A stretch of 64,000 nt of DNA, taken from positions 1,079,001 to 1,143,000 of the forward strand of contig CALYLO010000001.1 in NCBI GenBank assembly GCA_944800085.1, in the 5' to 3' direction. The translations under genes and the position numbers were made by a program. Below the pieces are notes generated by a model. It saw only the letters and a list, made by a program, of their open reading frames with translations, was not told the origin of the DNA and did not search any database. How positions within the stretch are numbered: position 1 is the first letter of the stretch; every line of letters begins with the position of its first letter. Origin of the DNA: Paenibacillus melissococcoides (GTDB lineage: Bacteria > Bacillota > Bacilli > Paenibacillales > Paenibacillaceae). Below, piece after piece: positions 27,415 to 37,377 of the stretch.

Positions 27415-29001
27415 GTGAATGAAACCATCGGCCGGTATCGGGATCGAATAACCCAATACTGGAATCAGTTCAGTAAAAAGCAGAAAATCCTTCTGCTGTC
27501 CACAATCGCATTTGTAATATTGGCTGCTGTCATTTTAACGGCACAGTTGACAAAGACAGAGTATGAGCTTGCTTTTGAGAATCTTAACGCCAATGATGCT
27601 GCCGGCATCATTGAATATTTGAATTCGAACCGCATCCCGTACGAGCTCAGCGGCGACGGCAGCAAAATATCCGTACCCAGCGCATCTGCGGCGAAAGTTA
27701 AAGTCGACATCGGAGCCCAGGGCATCGTCAAGAACGGTTCGATTGGCTTCGAATCGTTCGGCGCCGACGGGTTGATGGGCGGAATGACGGACAACGTGTT
27801 CGATGTCCGCTACAAGAACGCCCTGAACGGCGAAATCGAAAGATTGCTGCGTCTGATGAACGGTGTTCAAGATGCCAAGGCCATCATTAATCTCCCGAAG
27901 GAGACGGTCTTCGCAACACCGGAGCAGGAACAGGCGTCGGCTTCTATTGTGTTGAAATTTAAGCCTGGATATCAGCCGAATCAGGCGGCGGTTGACGGAT
28001 ACTTCAATCTGGTCAAGACCGCGGTTCCCAATTTGGCGGTTGACGATATTACCATCTCGAGCGATGAAGGTCCCATGTTCGCTTCCGACTCGCAAGGCGG
28101 CGCATCCAAGAGCATCTTCGGCGAGGTGGATGAGCAGCTCAAAATTCAGCGCAAGTATGAGAACGATATCCGCATGAAAATACAAGAGTTCCTTGGCGCC
28201 TATGTGCCGGCGGACAAAGTAAGCGTGCTGGTGTCCGCGAAGCTGAATTTCGATAAAGTTCAAAAACAGGAAGATCTTGTCACTCCGGTCAATACGGAGG
28301 AGATGAAAGGGATCGAAATCAGCGTCCAGGAGCTGCAGGAATCCTACAGCGGCAAAGGCGCGCAAACCGGCGGCGTCGCAGGCGTCGGAGACGGCGAAGT
28401 GCCGAACTATCCTTCCGCTTCGGGAAGCGGGGATACGACGTCCGAGAAAAGCCAACGGACGATCAATTATGATGTGAACCGCATCAAAAATCTGATCGAG
28501 TCCAGTCCGTATGCCGTGACAGATCTGACCATACACGCAGCGGTTGACGCAAACAACATGGAGCCTGCCCAAATCGATGCGATTGAAAAAGTGCTCCGTT
28601 CGATCGTCGCTGCGCAGTTAAAAGATTCAGGTGCTACATATACAGACGAAGAATTGACACAAAAAGTTTCAGTTATGACCCAAAATGGTGCTAAAGATGG
28701 GGGAACAGCCACTGCCAGCACGTTTCCGAACTGGGTATGGTATGGCGCGGGTGCGCTTGCATTACTAGTTGTCGTAGGCGGAATTGCCTATGCGGTCGTT
28801 CGCCGCCGCAGACGGGCGGAAGAAGAAGTATATACGGACGAGCTGTCTCCGCTGCCTACTCATGTTGAGCTTCCATCCATTGATTTAGAGAATCTGACGG
28901 GCGAGCATCAGGTGCGCAAGCAATTGGAAATGCTGGCGAAGAAAAAGCCGGAAGAGTTTGTGAAATTGCTGCGTACATGGCTTGTTGATGAATCGAGGTG
29001 A
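27415..29001 (+). CDS. fliF: Flagellar MS-ring protein FliF
   Basis: 528 residues from GTG, with TGGAGGGTGA upstream. FliF forms the membrane ring on which the motor is built. Membrane segments are at about residues 22-45 and 438-462, with the secretin-like ring domains between them (RLLRLMNGVQDAKAIINLP, PGYQPNQAAVDGYFNLV). The cytoplasmic C-terminus (LEMLAKKKPEEFVKLLRTWL) binds FliG, whose gene follows after 5 bases. Confidence 0.97.
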   Translation: MNETIGRYRDRITQYWNQFSKKQKILLLSTIAFVILAAVILTAQLTKTEYELAFENLNANDAAGIIEYLNSNRIPYELSGDGSKISVPSASAAKVKVDIGAQGIVKNGSIGFESFGADGLMGGMTDNVFDVRYKNALNGEIERLLRLMNGVQDAKAIINLPKETVFATPEQEQASASIVLKFKPGYQPNQAAVDGYFNLVKTAVPNLAVDDITISSDEGPMFASDSQGGASKSIFGEVDEQLKIQRKYENDIRMKIQEFLGAYVPADKVSVLVSAKLNFDKVQKQEDLVTPVNTEEMKGIEISVQELQESYSGKGAQTGGVAGVGDGEVPNYPSASGSGDTTSEKSQRTINYDVNRIKNLIESSPYAVTDLTIHAAVDANNMEPAQIDAIEKVLRSIVAAQLKDSGATYTDEELTQKVSVMTQNGAKDGGTATASTFPNWVWYGAGALALLVVVGGIAYAVVRRRRRAEEEVYTDELSPLPTHVELPSIDLENLTGEHQVRKQLEMLAKKKPEEFVKLLRTWLVDESR

Positions 29002-29006
29002 GCAAC

Positions 29007-30020
29007 GTGACAAAAGGAAGCGGAGCATTGACCGGCAGACAGAAAGCGGCGATTTTGCTCATCACGCTCGGACCTGAGGTGTCAGCCCAAATCTTTAAGC
29101 ACTTGCGGGATGAGGAAATCGAACAATTAACGTTGGAAATTGCGAATGTGCGCAAGGTGGACGCGGCGGAAAAAGAGTCGGTCATGAGCGAGTTCCACCA
29201 AATCTGCCTGGCGCAGGAGTACATATCCCAGGGCGGCATCAGTTACGCCAAGGAGATTCTCGAGAAGGCGTTGGGCTCGCAGAAGGCGGTCGATATTATC
29301 AACCGCCTGACCGCTACGCTGCAGGTCAGACCGTTCGACTTTGCGCGCAAGGCGGAAGCGTCGCAGATTTTCAACTTTATTCAGAATGAAAATGCCCAAA
29401 CGATCGCCCTTGTGCTCTCTTACCTGGAGACAGAGCAGGCATCGACGATCCTGTCTTCCCTTCCGCAGGAGAAGCAGGCGGAGGTGGCGCGCAGAGTCGC
29501 TTTGATGGACAGCACGTCCCCGGAAGTGATCAGCCAGGTCGAGCGCGTGCTGGAACAGAAGCTGTCGTCGACCGTGACGCAGGATTACACAAGCGCGGGC
29601 GGCATCGAGTCCGTCGTCAAGATTTTGAACGGCGTCGACCGCGGTACCGAACGCACGATTCTGGATTCCCTGGAGATTCAGGATCCGGAACTGGCGGAAG
29701 AAATCAAGAAGAGAATGTTCGTATTCGAAGATATCGTCAATATCGACAACCGTTCGATCCAACGTATCATTCGCGATATTGACAATGCCGACTTGCAGCT
29801 TGCGCTCAAAGTGGCAAGCGAGGAAGTTCGCGAAGCGATCTTCCGCAACATGTCCAAGCGGATGGCCGATACGTTCAAGGAAGAAATGGAGTTTATGGGA
29901 CCGGTTCGGCTGCGCGACGTGGAAGAGGCGCAGACGCGGATCGTGTCGACGATACGCCGCTTAGAAGAGTCGGGTGAGATTATCATCGCACGCGGCGGAG
30001 GAGATGATATCGTTGTCTAA
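29007..30020 (+). CDS. fliG: Flagellar motor switch protein FliG
   Basis: 337 residues. FliG is the torque-bearing rotor protein. It matches B. subtilis FliG throughout: LTGRQKAAILLITLGPEVSA, ISQGGISYAKEILEKALG, RMFVFEDIVNIDNRSIQRI and VRLRDVEEAQTRIV. GTG at 29007 is chosen over GTG at 28998 because GAGGTG at 28995-29000 then serves as ribosome-binding site. Both are possible. Confidence 0.96.
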   Translation: MTKGSGALTGRQKAAILLITLGPEVSAQIFKHLRDEEIEQLTLEIANVRKVDAAEKESVMSEFHQICLAQEYISQGGISYAKEILEKALGSQKAVDIINRLTATLQVRPFDFARKAEASQIFNFIQNENAQTIALVLSYLETEQASTILSSLPQEKQAEVARRVALMDSTSPEVISQVERVLEQKLSSTVTQDYTSAGGIESVVKILNGVDRGTERTILDSLEIQDPELAEEIKKRMFVFEDIVNIDNRSIQRIIRDIDNADLQLALKVASEEVREAIFRNMSKRMADTFKEEMEFMGPVRLRDVEEAQTRIVSTIRRLEESGEIIIARGGGDDIVV

Positions 30021-30858
30021 TGTCATCAAATCGACTCAATATGTTCCGCTGGAGCAGATGAGATTGATTGAAGCGGTTCGGCGTCACCAGCAGCGGAGCG
30101 AGGAGGAGGCTGCGGCAGCGCCGGAGCCGCTGACCGAGGAAACCTTGCTGAATCAGGATGAACAGCTCGCCGAGCTGAGGCAGTCGATTCTCGATGATGC
30201 GCGGTCGTTCGCCGAGGAGCATCTGCGGCAGGCGACCGAAGAAGCGGAGCGGATGAAGGAAGAAGCGCAGAGCCAGATCGACGCCTGGTGGGAAGAACGG
30301 CGCCGGCAGGACGAGCAGTTGATCGAATCTACCCGGAGCGAGAGCTATGAGAGCGGCTATCGGGAAGGCATGGCGCGCGCGGAGCAGGAGATTAAGGAAG
30401 CGTACGAACGCAAAATCGCGGAAGCCGAGGCGGTGCTGCGCCAAGCCTATCAGGCGAAGGAGCAGTTAATCCAGGAGGCGGAGCCGTTCGTTGTCTCTCT
30501 TAGCTGCGCGGTCGCGGAGAAGATTATTCAGAAGCAGCTCTCCGTCGAACCGGAGATCGCGCTGGAACTGGCCCGCAAGACGCTGGCGCGGAAGCGGGAG
30601 AGCGGAACGATCACGCTGTGTGTCTCGCCCGAGCAATTCGCCTACGTGCATGCGGCAAGGGAAGAGCTCAGTCTGGCCGTCGATTCGCAGGCAGAACTGC
30701 AAATTATACCGGACTCCAGCGTGAACGACGGAGGCTGCGTCGTCCGCTCTGCGCTTGGCAGCATCGATGCGCGGATCGACACGCAGCTGACGGAGATCAA
30801 AAAAGCGCTGATGCAGGTAGCGATGCAGCATGAGGAGCAGAGTGGCCATGACGCATGA
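30013..30858 (+). CDS. fliH: Flagellar export regulator FliH
   Basis: 281 residues from a TTG overlapping the fliG end by 8 bases; GGAGGAG at 29997-30003 is 9 bases away. The in-frame ATG at 30004 touches that site, so it is less likely. The N-terminal half is a long acidic coiled coil (EEHLRQATEEAERMKEEAQ), and the C-terminal half is the ATPase-stator-like domain (CAVAEKIIQKQLSVEPEIAL). FliH holds the FliI ATPase; fliI overlaps it by 11 bases. Confidence 0.9.
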   Translation: MSNVIKSTQYVPLEQMRLIEAVRRHQQRSEEEAAAAPEPLTEETLLNQDEQLAELRQSILDDARSFAEEHLRQATEEAERMKEEAQSQIDAWWEERRRQDEQLIESTRSESYESGYREGMARAEQEIKEAYERKIAEAEAVLRQAYQAKEQLIQEAEPFVVSLSCAVAEKIIQKQLSVEPEIALELARKTLARKRESGTITLCVSPEQFAYVHAAREELSLAVDSQAELQIIPDSSVNDGGCVVRSALGSIDARIDTQLTEIKKALMQVAMQHEEQSGHDA

Positions 30859-32176
30859 GGTGAAATGGAACGCGGAGAAATATGTCGACTACTTGTCCCA
30901 GATCGACCCGGTCCGCGTCAATGGCAAAGTGACGCAGGTCATCGGTCTGACGGTGGAGTCGGAAGGGCCTGACGCGAGCGTAGGAGAAGTTTGCTATATT
31001 TATCCGACCAAGGGGAGCAAGCCGCTGATGGCGGAAGTTGTCGGATTCCGCGACAACAAGGTGCTTCTGATGCCGCTCGGCGAGCTGCAGGCGATAGGTC
31101 CGGGCTGCGATGTCGTGGGCACCGGGAAACCGTTGACCGTTCCGGTCGGATCAGAGCTGCTCGGCAAAGTGCTGGACGGATTGGGGCAGCCGCTCGACGG
31201 CTCCTTCCTCCCGACGAGGATGTCCAGCTATTCCACGACAGCCGTTCCGTCCAACCCGCTGGCCCGGCCGCGGGTGCTCGATCCGATCGGCGTCGGCGTA
31301 CGGACGATCGACGGCCTGCTTACGATCGGCAACGGGCAGCGCGTCGGCATATTTGCCGGCTCCGGGGTAGGGAAGAGCACCCTGCTCGGCATGATCGCGC
31401 GCAATACGGCGGCCGATGTGAACGTGATTGCGCTCATCGGCGAGCGCGGGCGCGAGGTGCTCGAGTTCATTGAGCGCGATCTCGGCCCGGAAGGGCTGGC
31501 GCGGTCGGTCGTTGTCGTCGCGACTTCGGATCAGCCGGCGCTGGTCCGCATCAAGGGCGCGCTGATCGCGACCACGATCGCGGAATATTTCCGGGACCGC
31601 GGCATGAACGTGATGCTTATGATGGATTCGGTGACCCGTTACGCGATGGCGATGCGTGAAGTCGGACTGGCGATCGGCGAGCCTCCTGCGACCCGGGGAT
31701 ATACGCCTTCTGTCTTCGCCAGCCTGCCGAAGCTGCTGGAGCGCTCCGGAACAGGCCCGTCCGGCTCGATTACGGCCTTCTATACGGTGCTCGTCGACGG
31801 AGACGACATGAACGAGCCGATTGCCGATGCCGTGCGCGGGATTTTGGATGGTCATATCGTCCTGAACCGGAATATCGCGAACAAGGGGCATTTTCCCGCG
31901 ATCGACATTCTGGCCAGCGTGAGCCGGGTGATGAAGGACATCGTGCCCCGCGAACATCAATTGGCGGCGGAGCAGTTGAAGCGGCTTCTCGCTGTGTACC
32001 GTGAATCTGAGGATTTGATTAATATCGGCGCATATCAGCGGGGGAGCAACCCCGCCATAGACGAAGCACTTGAATTTATCGATGACATTCATGCGTTTAC
32101 GAAGCAGAGAATCGATGAGAGTGCTCCTTACAACGAGACGATCGAACGATTATTAATGCAATTTCCAGGAGGTTGA
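30848..32176 (+). CDS. fliI: Flagellum-specific export ATPase FliI
   Basis: 442 residues. F1-beta-like hexameric ATPase of the flagellar export apparatus. Walker A FAGSGVGKSTLLGMIA, Walker B MLMMDSVTRYAMA and the ERGREVLEFIE block are typical. The ATG at 30848 is 9 bases after GAGGAG; a longer start at 30830 is less well placed. It overlaps fliH and precedes fliJ by 7 bases. Confidence 0.97.
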   Translation: MTHEVKWNAEKYVDYLSQIDPVRVNGKVTQVIGLTVESEGPDASVGEVCYIYPTKGSKPLMAEVVGFRDNKVLLMPLGELQAIGPGCDVVGTGKPLTVPVGSELLGKVLDGLGQPLDGSFLPTRMSSYSTTAVPSNPLARPRVLDPIGVGVRTIDGLLTIGNGQRVGIFAGSGVGKSTLLGMIARNTAADVNVIALIGERGREVLEFIERDLGPEGLARSVVVVATSDQPALVRIKGALIATTIAEYFRDRGMNVMLMMDSVTRYAMAMREVGLAIGEPPATRGYTPSVFASLPKLLERSGTGPSGSITAFYTVLVDGDDMNEPIADAVRGILDGHIVLNRNIANKGHFPAIDILASVSRVMKDIVPREHQLAAEQLKRLLAVYRESEDLINIGAYQRGSNPAIDEALEFIDDIHAFTKQRIDESAPYNETIERLLMQFPGG

Positions 32177-32183
32177 GTGACCG

Positions 32184-32630
32184 GTGCGTGGCTTTCAATA
32201 CGTTTTGCAAAAAGTGCTTGACTTGAAGACCAACGAGAAAAAGCAGGCGGAATGGATATTATCCGAAGCCGTGGGCGATCTGATGACGAAGGAGAGCCAG
32301 CTTCAGCAGTGCACGGCAGATCTCCTGCACGCTCGCGAAGAACTCCAGCGTCAGGTGGATGCCCGCGCCTCTGCCTCCAGCCTTCAGGCCTGGCAGCAAT
32401 ATATCGCCTACATGGAATCGCAGGTTGACTTGGCGAACGAGCGGGTCAGCGCCGCGGAAGCCAACGTTCAGAACAAGCAGGGAGAGCTGGCCGTGCGGAT
32501 GACTGACGAAAAAGTGTGGACCAAAGCCAGGGAAAAGGCGGAAGCGCAGTTCAAACAGCGGCTCGCTGCGTGGGAACAGAATGAATTGGACGAACTGGCG
32601 ACCGTCCGCTACCATATGGCGGCCCGCTAG
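32184..32630 (+). CDS. fliJ: Flagellar export protein FliJ
   Basis: 148 residues from GTG, with AGGAGGT upstream. An all-helical coiled coil with a charged heptad pattern (QVDLANERVSAAEANVQNK). FliJ is the stalk-like cofactor of FliI, and its place after fliI supports the call. Confidence 0.9.
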   Translation: MRGFQYVLQKVLDLKTNEKKQAEWILSEAVGDLMTKESQLQQCTADLLHAREELQRQVDARASASSLQAWQQYIAYMESQVDLANERVSAAEANVQNKQGELAVRMTDEKVWTKAREKAEAQFKQRLAAWEQNELDELATVRYHMAAR

Positions 32631-32684
32631 AAGACAGGTCAGGCGCGGCAGTTCGGTCCCGCCGCTTCAGCAGGAGGGATGAGA

Positions 32685-33614
32685 GTGGCAGAGATGAATC
32701 AGGAATCAGTAGAAAAGGAAAGTGGATATTCGGGCTTTGAACGGTTTTTGTTCTTTGCGACCCCAATTTTGTTTACGATCATTTTGTTAGCCGTGCTGCT
32801 TACGCTGTTCAATGCGAACTGGCGCAATCAAATGATAGCCTTGGCGGAAAATATCCCGCTCGTAAATCAATGGATTTCTTCCGATAAGGATAAAGCCGAT
32901 GGCAAGGAACCCGGCAACGCGAAGAAGGAGAACAAAAACATTCAAAAGGAACAGGAAGAGCAGATTGCCGAACTGAAGGCGCTGTTGGCTTCCAAGGACG
33001 CTGACCTCCGCAATCTGGCCGATGCGCGCAAGAAGCTTGAAGAGCAGGTTGCGAATCTGAACAAGGAAATCAAGGACTTGCGGGCCGAACGGCATGAAGA
33101 GCAGGTGACGGAAGAGCAGTATGCGCAGCAGGTGAAGGATCTCGCGAATCTGTACGCCAAGATGATGCCAAGCAAATCGGCTCCGATTCTGGAGAACTTG
33201 GCGACGGAGGAGCTCGTCCTTGTGCTGGATGCGATGAAGCAGGAGGATCGCGCGAAGATCCTGGAAAAGATGAACCCGAAGGTGGCCGCTGACGCGTCGA
33301 TCCGGCTCAAGGACGTGAAGCCGGCGGACAACCTGGAGGTCCGCGCGCTGCAGGCGCGCCTCAAAAAGAATGAGGCGTCGAAGGAAGCGCATAATGGCCT
33401 TGATCAGACGCAGCTCAGCCAGACCTTCTCGAGCATGACGCCGAAGAGCGCGGCCAGCATTTTGCTCGAAACGGCGAAAATCAGTCCGGAAAAGGCGCTT
33501 AACGTGCTGAATACGGTCGATGACGCGACCCGATCCCGCTTGCTGAATGCGATGACGGAGGAGGACAAGGAAGCGACGGCCAAGCTCGTCTCGAAGCTGC
33601 TTCCAAGCAAATGA
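32685..33614 (+). CDS. MotE/YlxF-type MgtE-N-domain flagellar protein
   Basis: 309 residues. One membrane helix at about residues 20-40 (FLFFATPILFTIILLAVLLT), a coiled coil at about 85-150 (EEQIAELKALLASKDADLRN), then an MgtE-N-like helical repeat domain (ILENLATEELVLVLDAMKQ, ASILLETAKISPEKALNVL). B. subtilis has ylxF in this slot. GTG at 32685 is best spaced from CAGGAGGGA; ATGs at 32679 and 32694 are also in frame. Role: probably motor/stator or export chaperone. Confidence 0.82.
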   Translation: MAEMNQESVEKESGYSGFERFLFFATPILFTIILLAVLLTLFNANWRNQMIALAENIPLVNQWISSDKDKADGKEPGNAKKENKNIQKEQEEQIAELKALLASKDADLRNLADARKKLEEQVANLNKEIKDLRAERHEEQVTEEQYAQQVKDLANLYAKMMPSKSAPILENLATEELVLVLDAMKQEDRAKILEKMNPKVAADASIRLKDVKPADNLEVRALQARLKKNEASKEAHNGLDQTQLSQTFSSMTPKSAASILLETAKISPEKALNVLNTVDDATRSRLLNAMTEEDKEATAKLVSKLLPSK

Positions 33615-33657
33615 TCAAGATCGTCCAAATAAGATTGCTTGAAAGGAGGTGAAAAAA

Positions 33658-35094
33658 ATGGCAGGAACGATTATGAATATTTCGGCCGGAAGCGCAGCCC
33701 CGGTCATGGGCGGCACGCAGGCCAAGGGGGGAGCTCCTGGCGGCGGAGCCGGATTCTTGACCGTGCTCTCGCAATGCATGGATACATCGGGCGAGGCGCC
33801 GGCATGGGCGGGCGGCTTGGCATCGCTGTTGACCTTGGGCGAAGGCATGGGCAATATGCCGGCCTTGCCGGAGGAAGCGGCCGAGGCCGTTGAAGCGTTG
33901 CTTCAACCGCTGCTCGATTCGCTGCAATCGCCTGACGAGGAATTGGAGAGCAATCCGGAGCTGTTCGCCGCGCTGCAGCAATGGGTCATGCAAGCCCAGC
34001 AGTGGCTGAACGAACAGCAGCCGAATGCGGAGCATCCCGATGCGGCGGCCCAGAGTTCGGCCGTCCTGATCGAGCAGCCGTCCACGATTACGATCGCGGT
34101 GCGCGATGTGCTCGCTCAACTGGCGGGTCTGTTGGAAGCGAAGCAAGCGGATGCTTCGGTGATGGGGCAGCTTGCCGGGAACGGACAAGCGGCGGCCGCG
34201 GTGGAGACGGCGGTTGTCATGCAGAGCCAGGCGCAGGCAGGCGCCGAGCGGCAGGCGCAAGGCGCAGGCTCGGAGCTTCCCCATGCGGCAGCAAGCGCCA
34301 AAGGGGAACAGGCGCAGCCAGCCGAGGCGCTGCGGTGGATCGCGCGGCTCGCTGACATGATGAAGCAGGAAGGCGCGGTCAACGCCCCGGCGGCTTCGGC
34401 ATCCGCGAATGCGGGACGGGCTGCAGCGGCGCAAGCCCAGTCCGTGACGCAGGCGGATATCATGCCGGCGGCAGCGGCCGGAGCGAAGCCTGCGGCGGAA
34501 GCGGCGAGCGGTCCGGACCATGCGCAGCCGGAGCCGCAGATTGGACAAGTCATGCAGGCAGGCCAGTGGGCGCTTCGCCAGGAAGGCCTTAACTCGACAA
34601 AGCCGCTGCCTGTTATCCATGCGGATCGCTTCGCGGATGAGATGGCCGGCTTCATGGTGAAGCAGCTAAGATTCAGCCGCATCGGAACGATGTCGGAAGC
34701 GAAGATTTCCCTGTATCCGGAGCATCTGGGACAGGTAGAGATTCGACTGACGATTCAGAACGGCCAATTGACGGCCCGCTTCATGACGGAGCATCTGATG
34801 GCGAAGGATATGCTGGAGCAGCAAATGTCCATGCTGCGCGGCGCACTGCAATCGCAAGGAATTCAAGTGGAGAAGATCGAAGTATCCCAGCAATCATCGA
34901 ATGCGTTGAATTCTTCTCTGTTCCAGGAGGAGCGGAGACAGCAGGATACCCACCGTCAGCAATCGTCGGAGCGGGGATCGAAGCAGGGCAAGCCGCTGAC
35001 TTTGGATGAGCTTGCCGGGGCTTTGGAGACCGAAGAGGAACTGCGGGCAGCGCAGCTGCTTGGCGGGAATTCCACCTTCAGCGCAAGCGTGTAA
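33658..35094 (+). CDS. fliK: Flagellar hook-length control protein FliK
   Basis: 478 residues. FliK measures the hook and switches export specificity. After an Ala/Gln-rich N-terminus and linker, the C-terminal Flg_hook domain is clear: AKISLYPEHLGQVEIRLTI, then RFMTEHLMAKDMLEQQM. The ATG at 33658 follows AAAGGAGGTG at good spacing. flgD is next. Confidence 0.9.
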   Translation: MAGTIMNISAGSAAPVMGGTQAKGGAPGGGAGFLTVLSQCMDTSGEAPAWAGGLASLLTLGEGMGNMPALPEEAAEAVEALLQPLLDSLQSPDEELESNPELFAALQQWVMQAQQWLNEQQPNAEHPDAAAQSSAVLIEQPSTITIAVRDVLAQLAGLLEAKQADASVMGQLAGNGQAAAAVETAVVMQSQAQAGAERQAQGAGSELPHAAASAKGEQAQPAEALRWIARLADMMKQEGAVNAPAASASANAGRAAAAQAQSVTQADIMPAAAAGAKPAAEAASGPDHAQPEPQIGQVMQAGQWALRQEGLNSTKPLPVIHADRFADEMAGFMVKQLRFSRIGTMSEAKISLYPEHLGQVEIRLTIQNGQLTARFMTEHLMAKDMLEQQMSMLRGALQSQGIQVEKIEVSQQSSNALNSSLFQEERRQQDTHRQQSSERGSKQGKPLTLDELAGALETEEELRAAQLLGGNSTFSASV

Positions 35095-35129
35095 GTAATT
35101 GGTAGATAACAATCAAGGAGGTTGCGGCC

Positions 35130-35711
35130 ATGGCATCAGATGCAGCAGTCGGCAAAATCGTCACCTGGCCGAACTACAGCAAGGAGAATGTGGCGCAGGC
35201 CAGCAAGAAGGACGGTCAGACGCTAGGAAAAGATGAATTTTTGAAAATTTTGGTTACGCAGCTGCAAAATCAGGATCCGATGCAGCCGATGCAGGACCGG
35301 GACTTCATCGCGCAGATGGCCCAATTCAGTTCCGTCGAGCAGTTGATGAACATTCAGACTCAGCTCGGAAGCCTGCACCAGGCGCTCGGCATGTCTTCCA
35401 GCCTCATCGGCAAAGAGATCACATGGTACGGCAAGTCCGAGGATAAGGAATATAAGGTGGGGAAAGACGGTAAGGACGACACGAATCCGATACTAAGAAC
35501 CGGCATCGTCGAGTCAATGATTATTCGCGAGGGCAAATCGTACGCCAAGGTCGGGGAGCATGAAGTCGACTTGAGCACGATCACGGAAATTCGCGAACCG
35601 GGAGAAGCGCCTGGCACGGACGAGCCGGAACAACCCGAACAACCGGAGCAGCCTGGATCTGAGACGCCTGAAGAAGAGTCTCCTGCACCGGGAACGGAAG
35701 GCCAATCATGA
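35130..35711 (+). CDS. flgD: Flagellar hook capping protein FlgD
   Basis: 193 residues. Scaffold needed for hook assembly. The N-terminal motif FLKILVTQLQNQDPMQPMQD and AQMAQFSSVEQLMNI are diagnostic. The C-terminus is an acidic Glu-Gln-Pro tail (EQPEQPEQPGSETPEEESP). AAGGAGGT precedes the ATG; the next gene overlaps by 4 bases. Confidence 0.96.
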   Translation: MASDAAVGKIVTWPNYSKENVAQASKKDGQTLGKDEFLKILVTQLQNQDPMQPMQDRDFIAQMAQFSSVEQLMNIQTQLGSLHQALGMSSSLIGKEITWYGKSEDKEYKVGKDGKDDTNPILRTGIVESMIIREGKSYAKVGEHEVDLSTITEIREPGEAPGTDEPEQPEQPEQPGSETPEEESPAPGTEGQS

Positions 35712-36112
35712 ATATCGGTGGCCCAATCGGGCATTTAGGCCCAACCGCGCCGATACAGGCCGTCCAGCAGCCTGAACGGCTGAAGCCGGCCCGGCAAAGC
35801 GAGAGCAAGGCAAGCTTCCAGCAGCTCTTTCAACAGGAGCTGCAGCGCACGAACGATGTCCGCTTCAGCCATCATGCGAGGACCCGCATGACAGAGCGCG
35901 GCATGAACCTGACCCCGGAGCTCGTGGCCAAGATGAATCAGGCGATGAAGCAGGCCGAGGAGAAGGGGGCGCGGCAATCGCTCGTCATTATGAACAACCA
36001 GGCCTTCATCGTCAATGTGCCGTCGCGTACCGTCATTACGGCATTGGATGAAGCGGCACGGCAAAATCATGTTTTTACGCAGATCGACAGCGCCATTCTC
36101 CTCAATGATTGA
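35708..36112 (+). CDS. Conserved flagellar operon protein (TIGR02530-like)
   Basis: 134 residues overlapping flgD by 4 bases. The core (FSHHARTRMTERGMNLTPE, SLVIMNNQAFIVNVPSRTVI) matches a small protein regularly found between flgD and flgE in Firmicutes. Its exact role is unknown; substrate or hook assembly factor is likely by position. No membrane segment. Confidence 0.8.
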   Translation: MNIGGPIGHLGPTAPIQAVQQPERLKPARQSESKASFQQLFQQELQRTNDVRFSHHARTRMTERGMNLTPELVAKMNQAMKQAEEKGARQSLVIMNNQAFIVNVPSRTVITALDEAARQNHVFTQIDSAILLND

Positions 36113-36246
36113 GGCATGGCGGGACCATAGGCTGGACCGCAAGGAGGCCTCGGCTCATGGAACGACCGAAGTGAGCCCTTTATTTAGAGGATGTTCAAAA
36201 ATCGGCCCTTTTGAACTCTTACCATTAAGACATTGGAGGTATTACG
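36113..36246. promoter_or_regulatory. Operon gap with GTTCAAAA hairpin before flgE
   Basis: An unusually wide gap for this operon. GTTCAAAA-ATCGGCCC-TTTTGAAC at 36193-36216 is a perfect 8-bp hairpin within GAGGATGTTCAAAAA, a motif that recurs (reverse) before cheB and cheA. Confidence 0.4.
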
Positions 36247-37065
36247 ATGATTCGATCGATGTATTCCGGCGTATCCGGCATGCGCGGCTTTCAGACGAAA
36301 CTGGACGTCATCGGCAACAACATTGCCAACGTCAATACCGTTGGCTTCAAAGGGAGCCGCGTCATGTTCAAGGACATTATGAGCCAGACGATTGACGGCA
36401 CGACAGCGCCGAACGATAACAGCGGCGGGGTGAACGCCAAGCAGATCGGGCTCGGCGTCTCCCTCGCTTCCATCGATACCGTGCATACGCCGGGAAGCGC
36501 GATGACGACGAACCGCCCGCTCGACTTTCGCATCGACGGCGACGGCTTCTTCGCTGTCTCGTTAGGCGATGATCAGGAGGTTCCGTTCCTGACGCGCGCA
36601 GGCGACTTCCATCTGGATGCAACCCGGACGCTGGTCACCTCGGACGGCTTGAATGTGCTCGATTCCGGCGGCGGGGTGATCCAGTTGGATGAGGATATCG
36701 TCTCCTTCTCCATCTCGCAGACCGGCGAGATTATCGCGAAACGGGATGACGGCTCGACGGAACCGACGGGCGTGCAGCTCGGCGTAATCAAGGTCGTCAA
36801 CCCGGAAGGCCTCGAGAAAATCGGGGGCAACCTGTACCGCTTGACCCCGAACGCGGTCGAGGACGGTGAAGCCGAGATCGTCACCGCGAATGACCCGGAG
36901 GCAGGCACCGGCGCGATTATCGCCGGCCAGCTCGAAATGTCGAACGTCGACCTGACGGGCGAGTTCACTGAAATGATCGTGGCCCAGCGCGGCTTCCAGG
37001 CGAACTCGCGCATCATTACGACATCCGATGAAGTATTGCAGGAAGTCGTCAATCTGAAGCGATAA
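36247..37065 (+). CDS. flgE: Flagellar hook protein FlgE (FlgG-like)
   Basis: 272 residues. The N-terminus MIRSMYSGVSGMRGFQTKLD with NNIANVNTVGFKGSR and the C-terminus TEMIVAQRGFQANSRIITTS are the axial-family signatures. The length is that of the short B. subtilis FlgE, first named FlgG. Its place between flgD and swrD identifies it as the hook subunit. GGAGGT precedes the ATG. Confidence 0.92.
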   Translation: MIRSMYSGVSGMRGFQTKLDVIGNNIANVNTVGFKGSRVMFKDIMSQTIDGTTAPNDNSGGVNAKQIGLGVSLASIDTVHTPGSAMTTNRPLDFRIDGDGFFAVSLGDDQEVPFLTRAGDFHLDATRTLVTSDGLNVLDSGGGVIQLDEDIVSFSISQTGEIIAKRDDGSTEPTGVQLGVIKVVNPEGLEKIGGNLYRLTPNAVEDGEAEIVTANDPEAGTGAIIAGQLEMSNVDLTGEFTEMIVAQRGFQANSRIITTSDEVLQEVVNLKR

Positions 37066-37152
37066 TGCGGCAGTAATCCGTTCCAAGCCCTGATGCCGCG
37101 CCCGTGAACGGCCGGCATCGGGGCCTGGAATGAAGAGCAAAGGAGGATTTGG

Positions 37153-37377
37153 ATGATATCCGTCACGCGATTGAACGGTTCTCCCATGTGGGTGAACGCC
37201 CTTCTCATCGAGACCGTTGAAGAGACGCCCGACACCTACATCACATTGACGACGGGGAAGAAGTTCATCGTACTGGAGAAGGGGCCGGAAGTGATTGAAC
37301 GGATCGAACAATATGTTCGCTCCGTCGGTATCATCGCCGGAACGAAGAAGACAGAACCATCGGAGGGACAACCATGA
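37153..37377 (+). CDS. swrD: FlbD/SwrD family flagellar protein
   Basis: 74 residues, opening MISVTRLNGSPMWVNALLIE, with TLTTGKKFIVLEKGPEVIE. In B. subtilis the protein in this slot (SwrD/YlzI) raises motor torque for swarming. It overlaps fliL by 4 bases. AAAGGAGG precedes the ATG. Confidence 0.9.
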   Translation: MISVTRLNGSPMWVNALLIETVEETPDTYITLTTGKKFIVLEKGPEVIERIEQYVRSVGIIAGTKKTEPSEGQP